Assembly (NCBI GenBank): GCA_024734555.1
Contig: JANPWX010000619.1
Coordinates: 147,691-211,690, forward strand
Length of the DNA stretch: 64,000 nucleotides
Direction of reading: 5' to 3'
Source of the DNA: Trochalopteron elliotii
Lineage: Eukaryota; Chordata; Aves; Passeriformes; Leiothrichidae
Under the pieces are notes generated by a model. It worked only from the letters and a program-made list of their open reading frames with translations, was not told the DNA's origin and made no database searches. Positions 11,901-24,527 of the stretch are shown piece by piece. The position numbers were made by a program, and so were the translations under genes. Numbering within the stretch: the first letter of the stretch is position 1; each line of letters opens with the position of its first letter.

Positions 11901-14900
11901 TTTCAGCAGTCTGGAAATGTAAAGCTTCTTACATGTTTGAAGTGTTTAGCTATTACATTAAAGATTATAATAATTGCACACACCCAAATATATGCTAATA
12001 TATTTATAATCTTTGGGATTTACTCTTGCATCCAGCTCAGAATACACTTGTTTCTTCTCATGTACTAAGCCATTGAAATAGTTCTGAAACCAAACACCAT
12101 ATCTGGAGATAATATACTTTTAAGTATATGGATCTTGTGGAAATATTTAATAAATCCTTATCTAAATTATATTTGATGTGCAAAATACAGATGATGCATT
12201 CACAATAAATGTATTTGTGAATTCCTACATAATCATTAAAGCACCACATTCATAATAAGCTGAATTTTGTTTTAGAAAGACACATAAGTACATTCCAGAT
12301 TAGTAATTTTTTTTAACACATACTGTGATTTCTCCATTGCAGACTATAAAAGCTGTGCCAGATTTTAATTTTTCAGCAATTCTTCATACCTATTCAATCT
12401 CCATATCCATGGGAGTTTTTTCCAAGACCATTTTTCCCTATTCATTACTGTAGAGCGGCCAAGGCTATGGGGCCATTAGCTTACCAGATTTTCCAGATCT
12501 TCCTGGGCCCCTAAACTGTTGGTGGAGGAGATGCTACTCAAACAAGATAGGAATCAAACTAATTTCTGAAGCTTGTTCTGTCTCAGTGACTACTAATTTT
12601 CCCTTTTTCTTCTGATGAAAAAAATCCAGTTTTCACCTAAAATTATCAACAAGGGACCACATAGATTAAAGATGTTTTCAAGGCACTATAGGCAGGCTTT
12701 CTGTCATTTTGAATTCATTTCTGTGTGAACAAAACCTCAGGTAAACCTTGTTTGTGAAAACCAAATGAACTGAATCCTAGAATGTTCATTCCACCCTAGT
12801 AATTAGAGCTGCTGATTAACACCTCACATTCACAGCACTTGCATAAACATAAACCTAAGCAACAGCAACAGAAAGTGTCATTAGGACAATCTTAAGAACA
12901 AGAAACCTGTCACCTGCTGCTGACACTGAAATTTGTTGATTGAGCTGAAATATGTTGCTGGCATATAATACTGCAAAGGAACAAATAGAGACATCTACCT
13001 CTCTGCAGCAGAAGTGAAATTATAAGTCACTGAGGCTCCAAGGAGGAACAGTAAAAGGGATTCTGAATTTGGGCCTGATTTTACTGTACACACCCTCTGT
13101 TCTTGCACATCTTACCTTTGAAGTAACAAAGTGTGAACGGATGACATTTTGTGAACTGCCTTTCACCATTACTCCTGAAAGCTCTCACCAGGAAAAAAGA
13201 CATAAAATGATATATCTTGCCTTGTGCTTCATTATCTTTCCTCATCCCATAAGATAGTCCCCTGGAAGAGGTAGGAGCATTGTAAAATCAGATCCTTAAC
13301 TGTGTTGTCCTCAACATAGTAACAGAGAAAGGTTAGCTACGTGTGTTGCTGAACAGTGAATGTTTCAGAAAGTGCGATGTGAATGGAGGACAGGAAAAAG
13401 AGAATTCATTAAATTTATTTGAACTAGCTTGGGTGCAAATATCCCAGATCTTGCAAGAAGAGAATTTATGAAACCAGTATCTTCCTTTGGTGATTAAAAA
13501 AAAGGTTTTTGGTCTGTTTTTCTGAGTCAAACATGGCATAGTGCTTTAATAGAGAACCTAGAATTGATTCTATTAAGAAAATTAAAAGTATATCTCATAG
13601 TTGTCTTATCCTGAATTGGCTTCTGAGAAAAATATGTTATCCATATAAAATGAGAGCAAGAAAAAAAAGAAAAAGAAAAAAGAATGGAAAAAGACAGAGA
13701 TTTGGCTGATGGTCCAAGAAACATCCTAGTTATCCTCAAGCTGAGAAAGCTTCCATCAGAAGCATTGAGAAGTGGCTTAAGGTAAAAAAATGTGTTTATC
13801 TGAAGATGAGAAACTAGATGAACATGTAGCCTTAATCTCTGTGGCTGATCCCAGCACAGACTGGTAGATTTTATAGATATAAAGTGATATCAGCCATTTT
13901 TCAGTTAAATTGACATTGTAGGTTAATTCCCTCATCGTAATCTAAGTAAAGGAGAAGAGGATGGATAAGAGATGATTAAGAGTGAGGAAGGCATTTGGTA
14001 AGTAGTCATTGGTGCTTGAGTTTTCTTCATGTTTCCCAAATTCATTTCTAAGGTCTTCTTAAGCTTTGTTTCATTAAACTTTTTAGATTTTAATAGAGGA
14101 ATGATTCATATTTGAATCTGTATTTTTAATCCTGCATATTTAAGAACTTTGTCAACACCCTAAAGTAGAGGTACCCTGTGGGTTACCATGCTAGTTGCCC
14201 ATTGCCAGAAATCCAGTTAATTAGAGTGGGATTTTCACCAGTAGGGGGCAGGACCTATTTGCTATTGCTAGTTTTCTTGTATTTATAATTTTTGAGTTAA
14301 AATATGACACAAATGAGAGCTAAATTTAATTTGTGAAATAGAAGAGTAGAACATCAAATACATTGTATATATAGTTAACTAGGAACTATTTGCCACCATA
14401 TATATCTACAATAATGAAAAGTCATAGTAAAATCTACATTTTCATTTTAATTCAAGATTATTAAAGTCCAAGCTAAAAGGAAGATTCTTTGGAGATTTTT
14501 GTTCATCAAAAGTGAGGTCACTGATGAAGTAGCATGTACATTTTTTTTCTATTCAAAAATATCAAGGTTTATTAAAAAAAAAGAGAACCTACTATGTTTC
14601 TCTGTCATATTTCTTATTATACCTACATTGAAAATAGTTAAATAAAAAGAAGAAATTACTCAGAGGGCAGAAAAAAATGGAGGGTGGAGCTGAAAACAAG
14701 AGTCAGGAGTTCCAGTGGTTAAATTTGTAAACACCAAGTTAGTACCTTTCCAATTTTTTAAGGCATTGTTTGAAGGATGTTTTTAATGTATACAGTCCTA
14801 AATAACACCTTTTAACACAGTCTGTTTTGGAGGTAGCTGTAAGAATGTTTTTAAGCACTTGACAGCTTATTTTTTAAAAAAAACTCTTGTATTCCTAATT

Positions 14901-15021
14901 TTTTGCAAACCTAAACTAAATCTTTTACCAAATTTATTGTTTCAGTATTAACCAAATAGCTAAGGGAACTCCAGTCAACAAAGGATAGTTGCACTATAGT
15001 ATGGGTAAATATTATGGAATA
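8955..15021. other. AT-rich non-coding DNA
   Basis: No gene recognised. A purine-only stretch (13658-13684, mostly A with interspersed G) and the 14-bp palindrome AATAAATATTTATT (10541-10554) are the only structured items. A TCATAGAATCC string at 10584 resembles the CR1 terminus, but the similarity does not continue (see rejected items). Confidence 0.7.
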
Positions 15022-15050
15022 TATACTTTTCCTTTGAGAAGGAAAGTATA
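15022..15050. repeat. Small hairpin
   Basis: TATACTTTTCCTT and AAGGAAAGTATA pair across a short loop, with a single bulged T in the left arm. About 12 paired bases. Seen directly; no function inferred. Confidence 0.65.
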
Positions 15051-17167
15051 GAATAGCTAAAGCCTCCAAGAAAACAGATTGTTATGTAAAATAATACCAT
15101 TAAATATACCTGAGATTTATTCTTAGTGTATACTATTTGCATAAAATGCCTAATATTTCACTGAAGTTTAATAAGTCCCTGTAGTATAATTACATAAACC
15201 AGATGTGTATTAAATCTAGCAGGAACAAAAGGAAATAATGAAATAAAGGAGGAAAATATTTCAGAGCTTAGCACTGAAATATTTATCACTTGTAAGTCAT
15301 TTTTTTGCAAGCTTCCTGAATGTTACCAGGTAAATGCTTTTTCTTTCAATGCATCTGTTTTTACACAATGCTGTGCTTTTTGATAGAACTTCTGACAGAG
15401 TTAAAAAACAGATGTACTTCATGTCCACAGAGCCTTTTCCAAACCATATCTGAAATAGTAATGAACATGTTGCTCCAATAATATTGACTCAATCAGATCA
15501 TATGTTAAAACATTTCCAGACATATTGATAAATTCATTGATTCTTCCCATTCTTTTGGTCATTGGACTATAGAAAAAGGGATCACTAGCCATTTGACCTC
15601 CATTGTATATTAAATAAACACCAGATGGTAAGGATTCATTCAGTAAATCTATTCTTTCTTCTTCATAGTCATGTTCACACTGTTGCTTCCCACTGAGTCT
15701 TTATCTTTATTTGTCATGGTGCCAAAGCTGTCTCTATAGCACCTTTCATGCATCACAGCTTTCAAATCTTGTCCCATTAGTTTCATTTTGTTTCTATCAT
15801 AAATAATCTACTACTTTCTCATACACTCTTTCATTACCTAATAATGCTCAGTCTTTGTACAAAAGGGTAAGTATTTAAAGGTTAGTGAGTACAGTTTACC
15901 CATTAGTATATGTCTGTGTGACACTTTATTAGAGAAAAATGTAAGCTACAGGTAATAATTATGCATTATATGAGACATTCATACTTTCAATAACTAGGGA
16001 TATTATTTTTGTTGTTTTTATTTTGAATGACCCTTTCTTTTTAAACATATTACTGTCTAGGAGTTGATAGCATGAAATTTCAGTTACAAAGAGTTAGGTG
16101 CCTTGAATTTAATAATTTTTAATATCTTTTCACTGGACTTTCTTGTGGAAAGGTGTAGACTTAAGGAGGATTTAAAATATCATAGTTAAGTGTTATGTGG
16201 ATCCAGATTTAGATTTCTAAATGAACAACAGTTGAAAATCAAAAGTTGGTTCTGAATCACTATTCAAATAGGTGGGGAAAATAACCCCATAGTAGTAGAA
16301 TTCAACCTAGTACATAGAAGTAGCATTTACCTCTGTAAAAAAGGATGCACACCATTTTTTAATCCCTAACAATACTCAAGGGTAATAGGAGATAATTCTA
16401 AGTTTTCATATCAGATATGTTGTTGATTGAAAAAGTACCCTATATAAACCTCTGATAGAAAATATTTAGTATTGCAATTATATTACTTGAAAAAGTAAAT
16501 ACTATCAAAATTTGATGGCCATCTAAAGTAAAACAGCATTATCTTTTTATACAAAACATGGTATTTGAAATAGTCTTGCATTTAAATTTACAATGTTTAC
16601 CACCCTTTTAGGGGTTGGAGGTTTTTTTGTGAGTTGTTTGTTGGCAGGTTTTGTTTTTATTTTTACTTTTATCTTTTAAATTTAGATGGTGCAGTGCAGG
16701 TACTTTCCTTATAAGTATAAGGAAAACCTTCTGGCTCAGTGGCTTTCTCGTAACAGTCAACAGAAGAGACAGTTTTAATATCCCTGAACCCAAAGAAACA
16801 GTAATGCTTAAAAAAGTTTTGATGATTCCTGGACCTCAGAGTGTATTCTGTCAATCTGCGGGTCACACATCATTTTCCAAATACATGGTAAAGACAACAA
16901 ATATTCCCCTGTCCCACTACTAACACATCTTTTTCCACTAGAAAGCTGAGTCTTACATGAAAGTTTGTTATCTACAACTGAAACAGAAAAACAGTTTTTG
17001 AATTGAGAAAAGAGGGCAATTGTTTGTGGAGGTTTGTTTTTATTGTCTAGCTGCCTATTCTTATCTTTCCCTTTGTACTCCAGGAGTGTGAGGACATTCT
17101 AAGAAGGAAGAAGGAAAAATGGCCAGACTTTACAGGTTATTCCTTCCTTGCTGCAGAAGGCAGTTAT
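15051..17167. other. AT-rich non-coding DNA with a T/G-rich strand
   Basis: No gene recognised. About 16610-16680 is biased on the plus strand toward G and T (runs such as GTTTTTTTGTGAGTTGTTTG), which produces overlapping open frames on the minus strand because A/C-rich DNA has few stops. Those frames (16608-16866) are judged artefacts of composition. Confidence 0.65.
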
Positions 17168-17202
17168 GTTCAAAACGCAAATTAAGTTCAAAATGCATTT
17201 CC
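17168..17202. repeat. 18-bp imperfect tandem duplication
   Basis: Two adjacent copies start at 17168 and 17186, each beginning GTTCAAAA, then C or T, then GCA. The second copy has diverged at its 3' side. Small local duplication only. Confidence 0.6.
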
Positions 17203-19641
17203 TAATCCTCACTCATTTCTCTGAGGTTTTTTTTTTTTAATATTTTCTGGATTAATCCAAAGTAGAAACCATGTCTTTTGTATGTTTCTGTTGAAAATCT
17301 GACTAGAGAGGCCCCTTGGATTTTTTCTTTTCCCTGACTTCAACACAGAGCTAGCAATGCATCAGTTGTTTATTGTATCCTCTGTGAGGATTACTAGTTC
17401 TAATTTGTTTAGTCCTAGGAGAATTTTGGTGATTTTGCTTACATTTTATTTTCAAATTTCTAAAAAAATGACCAATTTATCCTGTGGACAGTTTCTTCTG
17501 GATGGCATTTAAGTTTAAGCACCTGACTCAAATGCAACATGAAATTCATATTTCAAGTTACTTTCCTGTAGTTACAACAATTGGAAATCATATTACTTGG
17601 TCAAGGTTATTTTGTCTTCCTAGGCTTCAAAGCAAAAAATATTTGGTGGAGGAGGAATGATGTCACTTTAAACCTGCTATTCAGCTCTAAAAACTGAAAA
17701 AGGCAGTGTAACCCCCTCACGCATAAATATATCACCTTAAGTTTATATTTCACTACTTTTTAAAAGTACTGAAGAATATGCCACAATATGTCTTGTTCTA
17801 GCAGCTGAAAAATTATGCTATGACTAAAATGACATCATTCTGCCTCCCACAGAATGTTTTGGCTCTGAGAGCTCAAGGAGCAGATGAAATTAACATAAAA
17901 TGTCACTGTCACACAGAGAGGAAGAAAAAATATTAACATCTTCTGTATTTCTCTCAGAAATCTGAGTAGGAGGTCACCTTGTAGCATGTCACAAGTATTT
18001 GAGAATGAAATAGACCCTTTTGCTGAAGGTCAGTATAACAGGCATTGTTGAAATTTTCCAAATAAGGCTTACCATAAATCAAAACTCTCTGTAGGATTTC
18101 TGTTTCTTCCACTAGGAGTTGCTCCAAAGGACTCCTTCATTTATCTTTATATTAAGATTTGCTAATTTGTAAATTGTTCCTAGTTTAGAATGACTGGTGG
18201 AACTCTAAATCAAGATAATGAGCTCAGTTCTCACAAACCTTTCTTATTATTATTTGTACAATTTTATCTCAGAATCTTACAGAAAAATGATGCTCCTGTT
18301 GTAGTAAACTACTCTGTGCTCTAATAGCAAGACGTTATCTCTTAGAAGAGTTTAAAATCCAGATATCCAAAAGGGATATGGTGGGCTAAAAGAAAGCCAG
18401 GCAGCAACCAGACGGGTGACAGAGCAAAGTAACAAATTGAACAAAGCTTACCAAAAAAAGATTGAGGTCTCACCTCACAATATTTAATCAGTGTGAAAAA
18501 GAAATGTTTCTGTAGATATCACAGTAGACTTGTGACTTAAGAGTCAATGCCCCTTTTCTTTTAAATTTTAACAGAATTTCCTATGAATAAAATTGATGTG
18601 CAAATGTTTATGCAAATTTTGAGGCTGTTTAACATCACGTAAAGGGTAGCCTAGGTGTTGAGCAAACTTAGCAGGAAGGTTTAATGTGGAAATCAAAAGG
18701 TCTGTTTTGATCATGCTAATTTAAAGTGGCAGCTACATATTTGTGAGAGATCAGAAGGGTAGGTCACAATGCTGGGTGTGGGTAGGTGTTTAGTCAACTA
18801 GGATTGTGAGATCCTGACATAAGGACCGAGGTGCAGGGAGTACAAAACTGCTGATCGAGGGCAGTGTAGTAGGAAAAATACACTGAAAGAGGGAGACTAG
18901 AATGGGAGGAGGAATCAAAGAATTTTTCTGAAGTTGATGAGAAATTAGAAGACAATATCCAGTGAAGGAAAACAGCAATAGGAATTTTTTTTAGTATCTT
19001 CTGAAACAACACGGAACTATAATATAAAACAGAACTTCTGTGCTGTATCCAGAACAGAGCAGTACATATGGCAATAACCAGGGAATTCTTGACAATATGG
19101 TTCTTACTGTATTTTACCTGTCTAGGTAGCACTGGAAGAAGCAGTATTAGCCACAGAGTTCAGTATAATATTTACTTGATTTGGTTTTCTTGAATTTTTT
19201 ACTTGCTATTTATAGAGAATTAGAATCATTAACAAAATAAATAATTACAAATAAGACTTCTTATATTTAATTTACATTATTGATAAATATTGTAGGAAAA
19301 CTGAAAACACAACACAAATAGCAAATAATCATCTCTAGCCTAAAATTCAAATTTGCTAGAAAATGTCATATTTCGCTTCTTTGGTACAACTTAATTATTT
19401 TTTGATTTTACTCATTGGAGAATAAGAGAAATATTTCCATTATAACTTCTAAGGTTTTCTTCCCCTGCTGCTGCTAAGGATAGCTATGCTTTTTTATGGA
19501 GCTATGGTGGTGTCCAAATTCATAAGATATGTACATTGTATTTCATATGTATAAAAAAGTTTCATTACTTATTTAAGGTCTTCTGAAACTAGGCAGAAAA
19601 GGAACTAGAAAAGGAGGAGAACCAGAGGTAGATTTAAAGCT
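17203..19641. other. AT-rich non-coding DNA
   Basis: No gene, RNA gene or recognised transposon. The minus-strand frames at 18790-19132 lie across purine-rich sequence and show no domain. Confidence 0.7.
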
Positions 19642-19662
19642 CCCCTTCACCCCACCCCACCC
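19642..19662 (-). other. G-quadruplex motif (minus strand)
   Basis: The plus strand has four C-runs (4, 4, 4 and 3 C) separated by TTCA, A and A. The minus strand therefore reads as four G-runs with loops of 1, 1 and 4 nt, which satisfies the usual G3+N1-7 rule with very short loops, a stable class of G4. It is one of only two such motifs I noticed in this AT-rich window. Folding in vivo is not shown. Confidence 0.85.
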
Positions 19663-22600
19663 ACAAACTCCAGTATATGAAGAAATTACAGTAAAGGTTC
19701 AAGGGTTTGCATAGGTCATCTGAGTGAGCAAATTCAATGGCATGAAAACAGTGTTTTAACCTTCCCAAAAGAATTTCTTGGCAGCAATATTATGGCTAAT
19801 AATAAAGGATGAGTAAAATATAGATAAAAGGTGTCACTGAGAAGAGCGGCATGATTTATTCAGGTATGCATAATGTATAGGGCGTTTCAGACACTTGCTG
19901 AGGGTTAAGTACATGGTAAGAAAGCTGAAATCTTGTGGGTGGAAGCCAGAGTTTGAGTATCAAGAATTTGATGGAAATCACAGTTACACTGAGAACTCTA
20001 TGACAAAACCAATGAAGAGAAGAGAGAACAAAGAGAGAATAGAGAAAAACTAAGTTTTGCAAGAGAAAGTTGACCCAGCAACTGGTTCCTAAAATTGCTC
20101 ATAAGAGTTCTAATGTATTCTTTAATTTTTTAGTAATTCTGTAATTCTTTGGTAGCATAAGCAAGAGGTGACTAATGATGTGTGACTTCAGCTGAGAAAA
20201 TACTAACAATCTTCCTTGCTGTTTATCTATAGCAACAATTGAAGGATCTATGTAAACCCAGGGCACTGAGAAGTAGCTGAAGAACATTCATCTCAACTTG
20301 AGCCTGAAGATCTTCTGAGCTGCAGCAGTTTTTGGCATAGATAGAGAGGTATGATGATAGCCCTATTATTCACAAATTATTACGGTAAAACTCAAGATTA
20401 GATTGAAATTCAGGTTCTGACTATGCAGTTTAAAACCAATATGGTGATAACTTCCAAGACATTAATTATGATGTTTGGCATCTACTGAGTATTTGAAGCT
20501 GTGTTTTTACTGAAAAGAGCAACTGTTTGACACAATTAAATTATTGGGATGTCCTCACCGCCTGAAGATGATGATGTTTAACTAAGAGACAAGGAGGATC
20601 CTGTGCCCAGAAGTTCCCTGTTTGAATTTCAGCTGTCATCATCACATAACTGAGTCATGCAGCAATAATACAGTCTGTCAGTTCATGCCACAGGTAATCT
20701 CTCAGGAACAGACCTTTTTATATTTCCTGTTTTACATTTAGTATGATGAAATGTTTCCACTGAGAGAAAATTGGGAAGCAAATACAGACAATATATAGAC
20801 GTTCTGAGATCACTCCCAGATAGTATTTAATAAATTTTGGCTGTCAGAAAATGAGGAGGATGGAACATTCTCCAGAGCAGTGAACTTCAGTGAAACTTAG
20901 TATGGATGTCGGTCTTTGAAGTGTCAGTTTCTCTGACACACAAGTGTAATGAATTTTCTGAAAACTGACAAAAAGTAATAGGAAAAACAAATTCTTAGCT
21001 GTAGAAGAGGAAAATTTGTCTTTAAAAATTGGGCAAATCTTCTTTTCCATATCCATTATTAACCTTCTCCAACATGATTCATATTCACAAATATGCATAC
21101 ATCATTAAGGCATACACAGTTGGCCAGACCCTGAGTTCCTTCATGCAAATATTTCATTAATTTTTAATCAGCTAAAGAAGAGGGAATCTTTTTTGATTGT
21201 GAGGGATTAGAATCTGATCTTGTTTTACTGACAGTAATATTCAGTATCTTGATCTTCTAGTGAAGTTTTGTATTATATTTCAAATTGAAATGTTTTATAC
21301 TTTTGCTGACTGTTATCAACAGTCTGATATACAAAATAATTTAACTCAGACCAACATTGTGAGATTGAGGGAGCTTAATCTTGCAAGTTTAGAATGCCAG
21401 TCAAGGACCAAGGTAGGCATTGCTTTGCAGCAAACAGCAAGTTTCGGTAAAGGAATTTAACCAAGTCTTCAGAATCTGGGTCCACTTTTATCTTTGAATA
21501 ATGTAAATGAGGTAGATGCTCATGCACACAGACTAACAATCTATATTGTCAGCATTTGAGATGAAACTGTTCCACATAATCTTTATGCATAGGTGCTAGG
21601 TTTGATAATTACAGCTGCATTCAGAATGTAATAAATTTAAGCGTTATTTAGATGGTTGTGTATTTTACATATTCTCTGATATAGACCTACATTCTAAGTG
21701 TTAATAACCCTCTTACATGGTTTGCCTCACAGACAGATTTGTCTTAGTATGCTATACTTGAAAGAACAGCATTAAGGAAGCCTTTCTTTTCAGTTCCTGA
21801 TTGCAATTGCAAGCATATCAAATTTATTCCCTTGTAATCGAGATCATTTTCCAGAAGCTTTGAGAACTGTACGTAGTAGTTTGTTAGAGAGCTCACAGAA
21901 ACCCTATACTGACAGACAAAAAAGCCATTCGACTGTCACTTTATGTCATTAACAATTTCTAAACCCATTACAGATGGGATGGACTGATTAGAACTGAGGA
22001 GGGAGGATCTCTTTCCCAGCCAGAAATATCCCCTGGGACTTCTCCTGCATGTGAAGTTCCTAATGATTGATGGGGAAAAAAATACAACTGCCTGCCCCAT
22101 AGTTGCCACAGACTTTATTTAGGAAAAAGGTTATACATATTTGGTGATCTGCTGGCACTGGATGTCTTTAGAAGATAAATATTACCTGGATTTTTTTTGT
22201 TTTAAAAGCTAGTGAAATAAAAAGCAAGCTCTACATTCTCATTGCTCAGCTTGTTCCTTACATTTCAATACTCACTTTTTATAGCTTCCCTGTCATTTGT
22301 ATAAATGGTGCTAAAAGACTAAATTGTTTATCTTCTGCCCCCCACACCTCCCTTCCATTCTGATGTTTTATTTCTGTAAATGAAGGCTACAGCTGGAATA
22401 TTGTTTTACTACAAATCTCACACCAGCACTGTCGGTTGTGAGGTGACACCAGAGATTCTTATCTATAGTCTGGGTTGGAAATATTAAACATTCTCACATT
22501 GTGCAAAGTGTTGAGGATGAACATCAGTGCAGTGAGGTGCATCCAACACTTCTGTGCTTCCCACCTGATTCTTGAAATATGGTTCCTTTAAAAAGCTAAT

Positions 22601-23102
22601 ATTTTCTTTAAATAGAAATGACAATATTCAAGCACTAACATGTACTGAAAATATTACTGAACTCTGTGTCCACCTAAATTCTTTTCTGAAGGGAAAATTT
22701 AAGGGGAAAGAAAGAATGGGAATTATTCAAATTTAAAGAAGGAAAACGTGTTATTCCTGCCAAAAGAACCTGCAGCACTTTTAGGAGAGGAGAATTTCCA
22801 GTTAACCCAAGTGATTAGTTTTCTTTGAGCTGACATAACATTTTATCACCTTTAAAAATAACAAACTAAAAAGGGAAGCAAAATTACATTTCTGAATGTC
22901 TGATTTTATTGTTTTATCTGATTTTTGTACTTACAAAAATTATTACAGAGAAGAGACTAAATGGATTCAAGAGCAGCCTAACCACTTTATTAATAAATCT
23001 GCACTGTTTTTATGGGAACGTCAGCGTGATCTGTACAAAAGGAGTGACAGTAAACTAATGTTCATGCTGGAATTACATAAATATAATGTATGAAATAAAA
23101 AT
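19663..23102. other. AT-rich non-coding DNA
   Basis: No gene recognised. The sequence around 20560-20660 is slightly less AT-rich and has an AP-1-like TGAGTCA (20652-20658), but there is no wider pattern. ORFs of at most 90 codons have no known motifs. Confidence 0.7.
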
Positions 23103-23150
23103 GGCTCAGTGGTATAATTCTACTGAGTAATGGTAGAGCACAGTTCATGA
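23103..23150 (+). repeat. tRNA-like A-box segment, possible old SINE fragment
   Basis: TGGCTCAGTGG matches the tRNA/Pol III A-box consensus TRGCNNAGYNGG, and about 38 nt downstream GTTCATGAATC loosely resembles a B-box (GGTTCGANTCC) with an insertion. The segment AATGGTAGAGCAC followed by AATCAGA also recalls the head of MIR-type SINEs. No cloverleaf can be drawn, so this is not a functional tRNA. It could be a decayed tRNA-derived SINE or coincidence. Confidence 0.2.
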
Positions 23151-23355
23151 ATCAGATCTTACAAGGCAAAAGGTCCACACCAATGCAACTGCCATGGACA
23201 CAGAAGTCTGACGTGTTTACCTACATGCTCTGCAAATGCCTGACAGAGATTACATTATTTATTTAATTATATGAAATATAAAATAAGGTGGTTCAGAAAG
23301 AGGCTAGAGGGGAAAAAGAGACATAGGAATCAGTCCAGTAATACCATAGCTTCAC

Positions 23356-23385
23356 TTATGGTACTGCTAGGAAGTAGTACCATAA
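23356..23385. repeat. 10-bp-arm hairpin with nearby echo copies
   Basis: TTATGGTACT and AGTACCATAA are perfect inverted arms around a 10-nt loop. ACTTATGGT recurs at 23391-23399 and ATACCATA at 23341-23348, so several alternative stems are possible. This pattern suggests local template-switch duplications. Function unknown. Confidence 0.75.
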
Positions 23386-24194
23386 ATACTACTTATGGTG
23401 GCTGCCTGAAAGAGAATAATGAAGACTGGGTAAGAGGAGTCTGGTTGGGATGTGTAATTTTATTGCTGCAAAAACAATCAATGAAACAAAAGTATTCTAT
23501 AGCATTTTCTTCAATATTTTTTGTGGGCTTTTCCTTCTGATTTTTTTCATTCACTATTTGCATGGTTTACAAGACCTGAAAATGGAACTACAGAATTATT
23601 GTACATATCCCTCCTGTTACACATGTTCTAGCATTGGTGCCTCACCCAAAATATCTAAATAGTAACAAACAGTGCCTTCAGAGTTGGATCAGCTGAGAAC
23701 TGCTAGGAATACGAAGGAAATAAGTCTAATGCTATACCCAGCATGAGAAATCTTCTATCAGAATTTTTTCCTGATATATGATATATATGTAAGTATGTGT
23801 AATGATTGAACTTCTGAAGGCTGTGGCATTGGGGAAAGTAAAAACCTAGTAAGTAACTAGTTTTGAGCAATTACATTCAAACAGGATTTTCACCAAAAGG
23901 AAAAAAAATCTAAACTGTAACCTGTAATGACAGCTATAAGTCTACACAAAAATTATTTGTTCTAAATTATACTGCAAAATAATTTTGAGGAGAAACACAA
24001 CAAAATTTTAAGTTCACATTCTCTGGTTTCTAAGCCAGTCTTGTAAAAAGCCAGTCACATGTTACTTTTGGGCATATCTTTTTCTTTTTTAATGAATGTA
24101 TCCATGGCTATGGGAAATGTTCGGTTTTGAAGTGTTGGTCAGCCGGGACCAAGTTTAATTCAGTGGAAGGAGCAGGCACTTAAAACCATTGAAA
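23386..24194. other. AT-rich non-coding DNA
   Basis: No gene recognised. The open frames at 23271-23662 overlap one another in different frames and have no domain signature. A short TA-rich patch lies near 23776-23790. Confidence 0.65.
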
Positions 24195-24527
24195 TTAAAT
24201 TTGGCAGACAATAGAATTTGCATTCAGCATTTTTGACGATGTAAATATGAGCTGAGCAAATGCAGATGCTTGTCCATGCAAAAAATTTCCCTCCTTTAGT
24301 GACTTCATCATCCCCTCAGCTTTACCATTCTGTATCACAAATCTCATTGTGATTAATGTTCCTGGGTGGGTGGAAGGGTTCAATTTGTACTTCACACTAG
24401 CATCAATACTGCTGTTTGAACATGCTTTTGTCAGCTTAATAGTTTTGTTTTCATAAACAGTTGGTGCCATAATGCTACAATTGGTCCTGCTGAATTTGTC
24501 CATGTGTACTGGGAATTCTTTAAGCAT
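24195..24527 (-). other. 110-codon open frame, unrecognised; doubtful exon or pseudogene
   Basis: This minus-strand frame runs from ATG at 24527 to TAA at 24195. Its composition is more balanced than most frames here: three N-glycosylation sequons (NCS, NKT, NSS), two cysteines in the first half and one near the end, and no low-complexity run. The frame extends upstream of the ATG, and a TTATTGCAG acceptor-like string lies just 5'. I do not recognise the protein. A frame of this length is expected by chance in a 64-kb window, so I keep it only as a weak candidate for a decayed retrocopy or a lineage-specific exon. Confidence 0.12.

Noticed and set aside
16608..16923. Overlapping open frames on both strands
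   Set aside because: Explained by G/T versus A/C strand bias, which removes stop codons; no protein signature.
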